A stretch of DNA of 36,916 nucleotides. Origin: an uncultured Alphaproteobacteria bacterium (GTDB lineage: Bacteria; Pseudomonadota; Alphaproteobacteria; MPNO01; UBA2964). The stretch spans positions 1 through 36,916 of the forward strand of contig CALIBP010000120.1 in assembly GCA_938048165.1 (NCBI GenBank), given 5' to 3'. A program made the translations under genes and the position numbers. The notes under the pieces were generated by a model. That model was not told the origin of the DNA. It saw only the letters and a program-made list of their open reading frames with translations, and ran no database searches. Below, one piece after another: positions 15,690-24,460 of the stretch (the stretch's first letter is position 1; each line of letters begins with the position of its first letter).

Positions 15690-17220
15690 CGTTCTCGCGG
15701 CTCGTTATGGCTCCAGCTATCGCTGGCTTCTCACCTTAACGGCGATGATTGGCAATATCTCGCTGATCCTCTCTTCCACCATCGTCAACGTCGCTATCCC
15801 CAATATTATGGGCGCGTTTGGGGTTGGGCAGGACAAGGCGCAATGGCTGTCAGCGGGCTTCCTGGCGACCATGACGGTGGCCATGTTGCTCAATGCCTGG
15901 ATGATCGCGGCAATCGGCAAAAAGAATACCTATTACGTCTCGATGGCAGTTTTCGTCACCGGGTCGGTGATGGCGATCTTTGCTACCAGCTTTGAAATGC
16001 TGGTCTTTGCGCGCCTGTTACAGGGTGCCGGGGCGGGATTTATTCACCCGCTAGCGCTTCAGGTTATTTACCAGATTTTTCCGCCAGATCAGCGGGGTCG
16101 GGCGATGGGGTTCTTTGGCTTTGGCATTGTTCTGGCACCGGCGCTGGGCCCCGCCTTTGGTGGCATTCTGGTTGATACGTTTGATTGGCGCGCAGTGTTT
16201 TGGCTGGTTCTGCCGTTTTGTGGTCTCGGGTCCCTCATGGCGGCTGTCTTTATGCCGCCGCGCGAAGAAGAGGTGACGCCACCTACAATGGATTGGACAG
16301 GGCTTGTTCTTGTCTCGATCTTTATGTTCTCCCTGCTTTCCGGTCTATCGAATGGCTCCCGGGAAGGCTGGGGATCAGATGTGATCGTCCTGTATTTTGT
16401 GACAGCTATAGGCGCTTTGATCGGCTTTATCATATGGGAATCCTTCACCGCCCATCCGATGCTCAATCTCAAGCTATTTGCCAATCTCAGATTTGCTTCC
16501 GGTTGCGCACTCTCTTTTGTGTGGGGCGCCGGCAATTTTGGGCTGTGGTATTTGATTCCGCTTTTTGTCCAGATTGTCATGGGCTACACCCCGACCAAGG
16601 CAGGATTTCTGCTCATGCCGGCAGGGCTTTTGCTCGCCTTTGTCTTTCCGCTGACCGGACGCATCAGCGACTGGATCAGCCCCCGAATTCCAATCGTTAT
16701 CGGTCTTATCATGACCTCCTATTCCTGTTTTTTGATGGCGGGGGCAGACACCAATACGGCGTTTTGGGTCTTTGGTTGGTGGCTGATCGTCGGTCGCGTC
16801 GGGCTGGGCTTTGTTTTTCCACCACTAACAACAGGGTCAATGCGGGCTTTGCCGCCGGAACTGGTCAGTCAGGGGGCGGGGATGATGAGTTTCTCGCGCC
16901 AGCTCGGTGGGGCTTTTGGGGTCAGTTTTCTCGCGACCTTTGTCGATCTGCGGACCGTCCATTACGCGCAATCCTACATCGCTACCCAGACATCAGGAAA
17001 CTCTGCGACCATGGAATTTCTGCGGACGCTAAAATCCTATTTTGGTCAGGCGGGGACGCCAGAAGTGCTGCAAATGCCGGCGGCGTTACAGCAGCTCGGT
17101 CAGGCGATATATGGTCAGGCGACGATGCTTGGTTTTCGCGAGGGGTTTCTCGTGGCAGCTTTGGTGTTTTTTATCGCGATAATTCCCGGTAGTTTTCTGG
17201 TTAAAGGTAAAAATGATTAA
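15670..17220 (+). CDS. EmrB/QacA-type (DHA2) MFS efflux protein
   Basis: 516 residues beginning at TTG 15670 (MASTTADVLAARYGSSYRW), inside the end of the adaptor gene. GGAGG at 15659-15663, six bases before, supports this start. The first helix region carries SSTIVNVAIPNIMGAFG, the characteristic DHA2 motif, and LLQGAGAGFIHPLALQVIYQIFPPDQRGRAMG follows the family pattern. About 14 hydrophobic helices span the length, ending in a helix before a short KGKND tail. With the adaptor it would form an EmrAB-type drug or metabolite exporter driven by the proton gradient. The molybdenum hydroxylase genes begin 18 bases downstream, so the pump may belong to one operon with them and export their substrate or product; this is inference from spacing. 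Confidence 0.92.
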   Translation: MASTTADVLAARYGSSYRWLLTLTAMIGNISLILSSTIVNVAIPNIMGAFGVGQDKAQWLSAGFLATMTVAMLLNAWMIAAIGKKNTYYVSMAVFVTGSVMAIFATSFEMLVFARLLQGAGAGFIHPLALQVIYQIFPPDQRGRAMGFFGFGIVLAPALGPAFGGILVDTFDWRAVFWLVLPFCGLGSLMAAVFMPPREEEVTPPTMDWTGLVLVSIFMFSLLSGLSNGSREGWGSDVIVLYFVTAIGALIGFIIWESFTAHPMLNLKLFANLRFASGCALSFVWGAGNFGLWYLIPLFVQIVMGYTPTKAGFLLMPAGLLLAFVFPLTGRISDWISPRIPIVIGLIMTSYSCFLMAGADTNTAFWVFGWWLIVGRVGLGFVFPPLTTGSMRALPPELVSQGAGMMSFSRQLGGAFGVSFLATFVDLRTVHYAQSYIATQTSGNSATMEFLRTLKSYFGQAGTPEVLQMPAALQQLGQAIYGQATMLGFREGFLVAALVFFIAIIPGSFLVKGKND

Positions 17221-17238
17221 GGGGTCAAAAGAGGCGTG

Positions 17239-17703
17239 ATGGCGAAAATTTCTCTCAAGGTGAATGGCAAGACGCAGGAGGTTGAGTGTGACCCCGCGAC
17301 GCCTTTGATTTATGTTCTACGCAATCAGCTCGATCTGGTTGGCGCAAAGCTCGGTTGCGGGCTCGAGCAGTGTGGCGCCTGTGCCGTGATGGTTGATGGC
17401 GAACACACACTGTCCTGTGTACGCGCGGCTTCGGAATTCGAAGGGGCTGAAATCACCACAGTTGAGGGGCTGGCCAGGGATGGAAAACCCAGTGCGCTAC
17501 AGCAGGCTTTCATCGATGAGGGGGCGGCTCAGTGTGGTTACTGTACCGCCGGATTGGTGATCGCGGCGACGGCTTTACTGGAAAAGAACCCCAAGCCTGC
17601 TGTTGCCGAGGTGCGCGAAGCCTTGCACGAGCATCTCTGCCGTTGTGGCTCTCACTTGAGGGTCCTTAAAGCCATCGACCGTGTCGTTCAGGGGGGGGCG
17701 TAA
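17239..17703 (+). CDS. (2Fe-2S)-binding subunit of a molybdenum hydroxylase (IorA/CoxS-like)
   Basis: 154 residues starting MAKISLKVNGKTQEVE at ATG 17239; GAGG at 17231-17234 is close, and a GTG at 17236 would be too close. The plant-ferredoxin-like cluster uses C40, C45, C48 and C60 (GCGLEQCGAC then LSC). The second, helical cluster domain uses C99, C102, C134 and C136 (CGYC, CRC). This is the standard small subunit of xanthine-dehydrogenase-family enzymes, moving electrons from the molybdenum site. Its length matches the isoquinoline 1-oxidoreductase alpha type, which lacks a FAD subunit. The next gene, the molybdopterin subunit, follows immediately. The CDS ends in a run of eight G (17691-17698) just before the stop. 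Confidence 0.94.
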   Translation: MAKISLKVNGKTQEVECDPATPLIYVLRNQLDLVGAKLGCGLEQCGACAVMVDGEHTLSCVRAASEFEGAEITTVEGLARDGKPSALQQAFIDEGAAQCGYCTAGLVIAATALLEKNPKPAVAEVREALHEHLCRCGSHLRVLKAIDRVVQGGA

Positions 17704-17704
17704 T

Positions 17705-19855
17705 ATGCCTGATAGTGCCAGCCTGAAAAAAACCCCTAACCTTGATAAATGGATTTCAATCGCCAGCGATGGCCGGATTCTCATCCATACGGGTAAGGTT
17801 GATATTGGCCAACGTATTTCGACGGCTTTGGCTTTGATTGCGGCGGAAGAACTTGATGTTGATCTTGGTCGCATCGATATAGCGCGCACCGAAACCGGTG
17901 TTGATCCGGATGAAGGAATCACCTCCGGCAGTAATTCGATGGAAGAAGCTGGTAATGCTGTTCGCGCAGCAACTGCCACTGCACGCCGGCATTTGCTTTC
18001 CCGCGCGGCGGATTCGCTGGGTGTAGATGTATCGACGCTGGAAATCTCAGACGGGTTGATCCAGTCACGCGGAACCAACCTTTCGGTCACCTATCAGGAG
18101 CTTGCTGGCGATCAGCCGTTTGGCATTGATGTCGATCCCGAAGCGCCTGTGAAAGACCCAGCCTCCTACAGCGTTGTTGGCAAGCCCACGGTCACGCGGG
18201 GACTAACAGAAATCGTTACAGGCCAGCCGCATTTCGTTCAGGACATGAAAATGCCTGGCATGTTGCATGCCCGTATTGTCCGCCCGCCACATTACAAGGC
18301 GCGGCTAAAGGCACTCGATGATAATGCAGCGAAACGGATCACCGATGGTGGATGTGAGTTGGTACGCGATGGCTCTTTCCTTGCCGTCGCCAGTGCTGAT
18401 GAATTCGCTGCAGTCAAGGCGGCAGAGAGATTGTTCGAGTCGTCTGACTGGGACCTTGGTGATGGGCTGGAACCGCAGGACGTATACGAACGGTTGGTGA
18501 CCAATGACCGCCTGAGTCTGCCGGTGGTTGACGGTATTCCGCAAAAGGAAGTGGTTAATCCCATCTCTCCGCCACCCGCCGAGGCAACCGCGACACTGAA
18601 CGCGCGCTATGAGAAACCCTATCTGATGCACGGTTCCATCGGCCCGTCGGCTGCGGTCGCGTTAGCAGAAGGTAACAAGCTCACAATCTGGAGTCACAGC
18701 CAGGGCGTTTATGTCTTGCGCGCCAGCCTTTCGGAAGCGTTGGGCATGGACATCGATAACCTGACCGTTATCCACGTACCGGGTTCCGGCTGTTATGGTC
18801 ATAACGGTGCAGATGATGCGGCGGTTGATGCGGCTCTGATTGCGCTCGCCCTTCCTGGCAAGCCAATATTGCTGAAATGGACGCGGGAAGATGAACATGC
18901 CTGGGAGCCCTATGCATCCTGCATGGCAATGGATTTGACCGCGAGCATTGGTAATAATGGCAAGGTGATTGCCTGGTCGCAGGACACCTATAGCGACACT
19001 TATGCCATGCGGCCACGCCCCGAACCAGGTGGTGCAGGGCCTGCAAGATTATTGGCGATGCAATATCGTGAAGACGGGGTGACACCATTGGTGCCGAAGC
19101 CAAACATGTCTCGGCATGCAGGTCTGCATCGGAATCTTGATCCGCTTTATTCCTTTGAAAACAAACGGTTAGTAAAAAACCTTGTTCGTGACTTGCCGCT
19201 GCGGACGTCAGCGCTTCGGACGTTGGGCGCTTTCGGCAATGTTTTCGCCATTGAGTCTTTTGTTGATGAATTGGCAGAGGAAGCTGGCGTTGATCCCGTA
19301 ACATTCCGCTTGAATCACCTTGTAGATCAACGCGCAAAGGATGTTCTTCAGGCTGCTGCAGACAAAATAGGCTGGGGCTCTGAGGTCTCAGAGGGACGAG
19401 GTCGCGGAATTGCTTTTGCGCAATATAAAAACATTCAAGCCTATGCGGCGGTAGCGGTAGAGCTGGAGGTCAATGATAAGGCGGAAATCATTATGCATCG
19501 CGTGGCGCTTGCCGGGGATGCTGGTCAGGTTGTCGATAGGGCCGGGTTGATTGCACAGTATGAGGGCGGTTTTTTACAGGCCGCGAGCTGGACACTCTAT
19601 GAAGAGGTCACTTTCGATCAGACCGGGATCACGAGCCGCGACTGGGAGACCTATCCAATCCTGGGGTTCGATAATATTCCTGAAATTGAAACCGTGATGA
19701 TTGATCGCCCCAACGAGCCTTTCCTGGGGGCTGGTGAGGCGGTTTCCGGGCCGACGGCGGGGGCGATAGCCAACGCTGTCCATATGGCAACCGGGCTCCG
19801 TCTGCGACGCCTGCCCTTCACCCCGGATGCGATCCGTGCGGCGGCTATGGAATAA
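17705..19855 (+). CDS. Molybdopterin-binding subunit of a molybdenum hydroxylase (IorB-like)
   Basis: 716 residues from ATG 17705 (MPDSASLKKTPNLDKWISIA), one base after the small-subunit stop. It resembles isoquinoline 1-oxidoreductase beta: the protein opens directly with GRILIHTGKVDIGQ and EGITSGSNSMEEAG, then an aldehyde-oxidase-type hammerhead segment, the cofactor loop GSGCYGHNGADDAAVDAAL, RTLGAFGNVFAIESFVDELA, and the catalytic glutamate E678 in FLGAGEAVSGPTAG. Such enzymes hydroxylate N-heterocycles or oxidise aldehydes with water as oxygen source and often use cytochromes as acceptors. There is no Tat signal at the start, so a cytoplasmic location is likely unless it pairs differently. 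The frame is open 24 bases upstream, making a +1 slip at the G-run able to fuse it to the small subunit. Confidence 0.92.
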   Translation: MPDSASLKKTPNLDKWISIASDGRILIHTGKVDIGQRISTALALIAAEELDVDLGRIDIARTETGVDPDEGITSGSNSMEEAGNAVRAATATARRHLLSRAADSLGVDVSTLEISDGLIQSRGTNLSVTYQELAGDQPFGIDVDPEAPVKDPASYSVVGKPTVTRGLTEIVTGQPHFVQDMKMPGMLHARIVRPPHYKARLKALDDNAAKRITDGGCELVRDGSFLAVASADEFAAVKAAERLFESSDWDLGDGLEPQDVYERLVTNDRLSLPVVDGIPQKEVVNPISPPPAEATATLNARYEKPYLMHGSIGPSAAVALAEGNKLTIWSHSQGVYVLRASLSEALGMDIDNLTVIHVPGSGCYGHNGADDAAVDAALIALALPGKPILLKWTREDEHAWEPYASCMAMDLTASIGNNGKVIAWSQDTYSDTYAMRPRPEPGGAGPARLLAMQYREDGVTPLVPKPNMSRHAGLHRNLDPLYSFENKRLVKNLVRDLPLRTSALRTLGAFGNVFAIESFVDELAEEAGVDPVTFRLNHLVDQRAKDVLQAAADKIGWGSEVSEGRGRGIAFAQYKNIQAYAAVAVELEVNDKAEIIMHRVALAGDAGQVVDRAGLIAQYEGGFLQAASWTLYEEVTFDQTGITSRDWETYPILGFDNIPEIETVMIDRPNEPFLGAGEAVSGPTAGAIANAVHMATGLRLRRLPFTPDAIRAAAME

Positions 19856-19876
19856 GGGAAAGCAGATAAAACAGGG

Positions 19877-21688
19877 CTAGCTGCCCTCGATTTCTTCACG
19901 AAGCATTTCGAGTTCAATCCACCTTTCCTCGGCAGCGGCGAGGGCGGCCTGGGCTTTATCGAGCGCTTGTGCCGTTTCTTCAAATTTTGCTGGATCGGCG
20001 GTAAAGAGGTTGGGCTCCGTCAGCGTTGCCTGATGCCTATCGATATCGACCTGCAGTTTCTCTATCTCGGCGGGCAGTGTTTCGAGCGCATGCTTGTCCT
20101 TATAGGTTAGCTTGCCCTTCGATTGCGGTGGGGCAGCTGGTGCGCCGGGTTTTTTCTGACCGGGGGTTGAGGGAACTTTCTTGGCGGCTCGACCACCGAG
20201 GTCTGCGCCGCGCTGGGAGATCATGTCGCTAAAGCCGCCAGCATACTCAATCCATTCACCCTTGCCTTCGGCACAGATGATTGATGTAACGGTCCGGTCG
20301 AGAAAGTCCCGGTCATGGCTGACCAGCAAAACCGTTCCGGGATAATCAGCAATCATTTCCTGCAACAGATCGAGCGTTTCCAGATCGAGATCATTGGTCG
20401 GCTCATCCAGAACTAGGAGGTTGGAGGGGCGGGCGAGGGCACGAGCGAGCATCAGGCGGCCACGTTCCCCGCCGGACAGCACACCCACCGGTGTTCTCGC
20501 CTGTTCGGGGGCGAACAGAAAATCCTTCATATAGCCAATGACATGTTTGTTCTGTCCGCCAACGGAAATGATCTCGCCACCACCAGTCAGGGCATCTGCC
20601 AGCGTTGAGTCCGGGTCCAAAATTTCGCGTTTTTGATCCAGTGTGACCATTTCAAGATTGGTCCCGAGGCGGGTGGAGCCGGAATCCGGCTCCAGTGCGC
20701 CGGTTAGCATATTGAGGATAGTCGTCTTGCCGGCTCCATTGGGGCCCACGATGCCAATTCGGTCGCCGCGCTGAATCCTGATGGAGAAATCCTGGACGAC
20801 AGGTCCGTTGCCGTAATCCTTGGAGATCGACTTTGCTTCCATCACCAGCTTGCCCGACTTCGCGCCGTCGGATTTGGTGAAGTTGACTTGCCCGGTTGGT
20901 CCACATTGGTCCTGGCGCTGCTTACGCAAGGCAAAAAGCGCCCGCAGCCTACCTTGGTTCCGTTTGCGGCGGGCGGTAACCCCTTTGCGTAACCAGGCGG
21001 TTTCGGCGACCAGCTTACGATCCAGCTTGTGTCGTTCGGTCTCTTCCTGTTCAACAATGCCGTCACGCCAGCTTTCAAATTTTCTGAAGTTCTGGTCGAG
21101 ACGACGGGTGATGCCCTGTGCGAGCCAGATCGTTGTTCTGGACAGTTTTTCCAGAAAACGTCGGTCATGGCTAATAATCACAAGGGCGGAGCGCATCGAA
21201 GCCAGTTCTTTTTCAAGCCATTCGATAACCGGCAGATCGAGATGGTTGGTTGGCTCATCCAGCAGCAGGATATCGGGTTCCGGTGCCAGGGCACGGGCCA
21301 AAGCGCAACGGCGAATTTCACCCCCGGATAGGGTTGCCGGATCTTCTTCCCCGGTGAGGGCCAATTGATCGAGTAAATACTGCGCCCGGTAGGGGCCATC
21401 GCCGGGTTCCAACCCCGCTTCAACATAGGCGAGGGATGTCCTAAACCCCGATAAATCGGGTTCTTGGGGCAGATATCGTACCGTCGTACCCGGTTGTAAA
21501 AAAATCTCCCCATCATCCGGTTCAACCATCCCGGCAGCGATCTTTAACAGGGTTGATTTGCCCGACCCATTGCGACCGACAAGACAGAGCCGTTCGCCTT
21601 CAGAAACCGAAAATTCGGCCCCTTCGAAGAGGGGAGTTCCTCCAAAGGTCAGATTAATATTGCGAAGAATTAAAAGAGGTGGCGCCAT
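19877..21688 (-). CDS. uup: ABC-F family ATPase, Uup-like
   Basis: 603 residues starting MAPPLLILRNINLTFGGTPL, with AGGAG four bases before the ATG on the reverse strand. It has two ATP-binding cassettes and no membrane helix: Walker A GRNGSGKST, signature LSGGE and Walker B LLLDEPTNHLD in the first; GPNGAGKTT, LSGGERGR and LVLDEPTNDLD in the second. They are separated by the charged linker of ABC-F proteins. A C-terminal coiled coil with many Ala, Glu and Leu (about 525-603) is the Uup hallmark. ABC-F proteins act on the ribosome, and Uup is also linked to stability of tandem repeats and replication intermediates. It converges on the molybdenum hydroxylase gene with about 20 bases between and looks like a housekeeping gene within the catabolic region. 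Confidence 0.92.
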   Translation of the reverse strand: MAPPLLILRNINLTFGGTPLFEGAEFSVSEGERLCLVGRNGSGKSTLLKIAAGMVEPDDGEIFLQPGTTVRYLPQEPDLSGFRTSLAYVEAGLEPGDGPYRAQYLLDQLALTGEEDPATLSGGEIRRCALARALAPEPDILLLDEPTNHLDLPVIEWLEKELASMRSALVIISHDRRFLEKLSRTTIWLAQGITRRLDQNFRKFESWRDGIVEQEETERHKLDRKLVAETAWLRKGVTARRKRNQGRLRALFALRKQRQDQCGPTGQVNFTKSDGAKSGKLVMEAKSISKDYGNGPVVQDFSIRIQRGDRIGIVGPNGAGKTTILNMLTGALEPDSGSTRLGTNLEMVTLDQKREILDPDSTLADALTGGGEIISVGGQNKHVIGYMKDFLFAPEQARTPVGVLSGGERGRLMLARALARPSNLLVLDEPTNDLDLETLDLLQEMIADYPGTVLLVSHDRDFLDRTVTSIICAEGKGEWIEYAGGFSDMISQRGADLGGRAAKKVPSTPGQKKPGAPAAPPQSKGKLTYKDKHALETLPAEIEKLQVDIDRHQATLTEPNLFTADPAKFEETAQALDKAQAALAAAEERWIELEMLREEIEGS

Positions 21689-21790
21689 GCTGCTCCTGTA
21701 GCGCGCCGCCGACCAGACGGCAAGTCTTCTAGCGTGCGGTGATTGCTGTATAGTGACGGGTAACCGGTCGGTCAGAAAAGGACGACGCTC

Positions 21791-22666
21791 ATGGAAATCG
21801 TACCCCTATCAGATGCTGTTGGCGCAGAGATTAAAGGCATTGATCTTTGCGAGACGCTAACCGCGGACACACTCAATCAGATTGAAAAAGCGTTTCATGA
21901 CTACGCCATTGTTCTGTTGCGGGATCAGGACATTACGCTGGAGCAACAGAAAACCTTTGCGTTGCATTTTGGCGAGCTAGGCAGTCGCAATCGCCCGGGC
22001 AAAAAGCCAAACGAAATCGATGAATATGGCGAGCATGTCATGCTGGTCACCAATGTTCGCGAGAATGGCAAGCCAATCGGGTCACTTCCTGACGGAGAGA
22101 TGACGTTTCACGCCGATACGGCCTATTTCGAATATCCATCAAAGGCGACCATGCTTTACGCGATGGAACTGCCGAGCTGGGGCGGTAATACGTTGTTTTC
22201 GAACTGTTATGCGGCTGCAGAACAATTGCCGGAGGATCTGAAACGACGGCTCGATGGTAAAAAGGCTATGCAGGTCTATGAGTATGGAACGACGCTTAAA
22301 ACCAAAGAGAAGTATGACCGCGAGAACTTTCCTCATTTTGCCCACCCGGTATTTCGTAAACATCCGGCAACAGGACGGACGGCATTATTTGTAAGCGAAC
22401 TGATGACGGAAGAGATCGTCGGCATCCCTAAAGAAGAGAGTGACGAAATATTGGCGGAGCTGTTTGAGCATCAGAAACGGCCAGAGTTCGTTTATGAACA
22501 TGAATGGAAAGTCGGCGATCTGGTCATGTGGGACAATCGCTGCACTATTCATGCCAGGTCAGATTTTCCCCGAGATGAACGGCGGATGCTCCGGCGGCTT
22601 ACGGTCCAGGATACTAATCCGGTCGTAGAGGGTGCCGTGCCTTATACGCTGGCCGCAGCTGAATAA
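21791..22666 (+). CDS. TauD/TfdA family Fe(II)/2-oxoglutarate dioxygenase
   Basis: 291 residues starting MEIVPLSDAVGAEIKGIDL. The iron-binding triad is seen as H107 and D109 in TFHADTAY and H254 in DNRCTIHARSDF; the 2-oxoglutarate-binding arginine is among R265, R268 and R269 in ERRMLRR. The N-terminal GAEIKGIDL and FHDYAIVLLRDQDI pattern is typical of the TauD/TfdA group, which hydroxylates taurine, 2,4-D or other small acids and so releases sulfite, phenol or similar products. An AAAGGACGACGCTC stretch before the ATG gives a usable ribosome site. A GMC oxidoreductase follows 78 bases later on the same strand with its own strong site. Substrate unknown. Confidence 0.92.
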   Translation: MEIVPLSDAVGAEIKGIDLCETLTADTLNQIEKAFHDYAIVLLRDQDITLEQQKTFALHFGELGSRNRPGKKPNEIDEYGEHVMLVTNVRENGKPIGSLPDGEMTFHADTAYFEYPSKATMLYAMELPSWGGNTLFSNCYAAAEQLPEDLKRRLDGKKAMQVYEYGTTLKTKEKYDRENFPHFAHPVFRKHPATGRTALFVSELMTEEIVGIPKEESDEILAELFEHQKRPEFVYEHEWKVGDLVMWDNRCTIHARSDFPRDERRMLRRLTVQDTNPVVEGAVPYTLAAAE

Positions 22667-22744
22667 GGCGCTTTGCCGTCCCGTTGCATGTGGCTCAATC
22701 GGGTGTATCCTTCCTGAAATATAAAAAAACAGGGAGGATCGGTC

Positions 22745-24457
22745 GTGGCTGACTTTGGCGGCAAGCAACTGGATTACATCATCATCGGCGGCGGTTCGGC
22801 GGGCAGTGTGCTTGCGAGCCGGTTGACCGAGCGATCCACCAACAATGTTCTGTTGCTGGAAGCCGGGCAGGATTTCCCGCCTGGCAGCGAACCGGCAGAT
22901 CTTAATAATAATTTTGTCGCAACAGCCAAGGGCGCTCCGCTCTATACATGGCCTGGTCTGAGCGCCCGTTTTTTGCCTCGTTCCAGCAATGCGCCTGATG
23001 AACGTCCGGAACGACGCTATAATCAGGGCCGCGTGATTGGTGGCGGTTCGTCGGTTAATGGCATGTGCGCCAATCGCGGTCTGCCCAGTGACTTTGACGG
23101 CTGGGAGGAACTGGGAGCTAAAGGTTGGAATTGGGAAGGTGTCCTGCCTTTTTTCAAAAAGCTTGAAAGTGATCGTGATTTTGACGGCCCGCTTCACGGG
23201 GATGAGGGACCGATTGGGCTCCGACGGTTGTTTGAAGATCAATGGCCGGGCTTTACGGCCGCCTCGATAAAGGCTGCCGAAAAAGATGGCTGGAAAAACC
23301 TGAAAGACCAAAACGGTGTTTTCGAGGATGGTTACTTTCCTATCCCGATGAACAATATCGATGGCAAGCGGATATCTGCCTCGACAGCGTATCTGACAAA
23401 TGAAGTCCGGGCGCGTGCCAATTTTGACATGCTGGATCGAGCCCATGTTAAGCGTTTGCTGTTTGACGGTAAGAAAGTCATCGGGGCACGGGTCATTCGT
23501 CGTGGTGAAATTTTCGATGTGAAGGCAAAGGAAGTCATTGTTTGTACCGGAGCTCTGCATACGCCGCCGCTTTTGATGCGCTCCGGGATTGGGCCGGAGG
23601 CGGAACTCTCGGAGCTTGGCATCGATGTCGTTGCTGACCGGCCAGGCGTTGGTAAGCATCTGATGGAGCATCCTGGCGTTAATTTTGGCGCTTATCTCAA
23701 GAAAGAGGCGCGGCTCACACCAGGTCTGCCGACACATATGATTGCGGCGGTGCGCTGGTCGTCTGGTCTTGAAGGCGTGCCTGCGGGCGATATGTATATT
23801 GTTCCCACCAACCGTGCCGCCTGGCATCCCATCGGGGATCGCATGGGGATCATGCAGCTCTGGGTGAATAAGTCCTATTCAACTGGAGAGGTGACATTGA
23901 AGGCTGATGATATTTTTGGCGAACCCAATGTCGATTTCAACATGTGTTCCGACCGTCGGGATATGGATCGCATGATTGCAGGTGTCCGCGTGATGGCGAA
24001 GCTTTGCGCAAGGCCAGAAATTCAGGATGCGGTGCTTGATGTGTTCCCGGTCAGCTATGGAACGCGGGCGCGCAAAGTAGGCGTCTATAGTACTTTCAAC
24101 CGCGTGCAGACCTGGATTGGCGCGCAAATGATGGATGCTTCTTCCTTTGCTCGCCGCTGGATTATAGAGAACATGATTTCCACCGGCCCTTCGATTGCCG
24201 ATTTGCTCGAAGATGAGTCCACGATTGAGCAATGGATCCGCAAGACGGTTCTCGGCCATTGGCATGCCTCCTGCACCTGCCGCATGGGGGCAGAAGATGA
24301 TCCGGGTGCCGTGACAGATCCCGCAGGCCGGGTTTATGGCGTTGAGGGGCTGCGCATATGCGATGCCTCGATCATGCCAATGGTGCCCTGTGCCAATACC
24401 AATATATCCACCATTATGATTGGTGAAAAAATATCGGCAACGATCCTTGCGGAATAA
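22745..24457 (+). CDS. GMC family oxidoreductase (choline-dehydrogenase-like), copy 1
   Basis: 570 residues from GTG 22745 (MADFGGKQLDYIIIGGGSAG), with GGGAGG at 22732-22737 seven bases upstream. FAD-binding marks are GGGSAGSVLASRL at 14-26 and LLLEAG near 37; the GMC signatures GRVIGGGSSVNGM and GALHTPPLLMRSGIGP are both present. The C-terminal active site reads HWHASCTCRMG, followed by PMVPCANTN with the second active-site residue as Asn. GMC enzymes oxidise alcohols to aldehydes using FAD and pass electrons to quinones or oxygen. It has no signal peptide. Its equal-length near-copy lies at 29073-30785. It converges on the molybdopterin oxidase gene with three bases between the stops. Substrate unknown. 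Confidence 0.92.
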   Translation: MADFGGKQLDYIIIGGGSAGSVLASRLTERSTNNVLLLEAGQDFPPGSEPADLNNNFVATAKGAPLYTWPGLSARFLPRSSNAPDERPERRYNQGRVIGGGSSVNGMCANRGLPSDFDGWEELGAKGWNWEGVLPFFKKLESDRDFDGPLHGDEGPIGLRRLFEDQWPGFTAASIKAAEKDGWKNLKDQNGVFEDGYFPIPMNNIDGKRISASTAYLTNEVRARANFDMLDRAHVKRLLFDGKKVIGARVIRRGEIFDVKAKEVIVCTGALHTPPLLMRSGIGPEAELSELGIDVVADRPGVGKHLMEHPGVNFGAYLKKEARLTPGLPTHMIAAVRWSSGLEGVPAGDMYIVPTNRAAWHPIGDRMGIMQLWVNKSYSTGEVTLKADDIFGEPNVDFNMCSDRRDMDRMIAGVRVMAKLCARPEIQDAVLDVFPVSYGTRARKVGVYSTFNRVQTWIGAQMMDASSFARRWIIENMISTGPSIADLLEDESTIEQWIRKTVLGHWHASCTCRMGAEDDPGAVTDPAGRVYGVEGLRICDASIMPMVPCANTNISTIMIGEKISATILAE

Positions 24458-24460
24458 CCG

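Noticed and set aside
16185-17192. Long open frame inside the EmrB-like gene in another frame
   Set aside because: Arg/Cys/His-rich translation typical of a shifted reading of a membrane-protein gene; no ribosome site.
19871-19883. Small AGGGC/GCCCT hairpin between the molybdenum hydroxylase and ABC-F genes as a terminator
   Set aside because: Five-bp stem overlapping the ABC-F stop codon and no clear T-run.
22559-23827. Long open frame on the reverse strand opposite the first GMC gene
   Set aside because: Its translation is low in family features and it is fully covered by a strongly supported gene in the other direction; a shadow frame.
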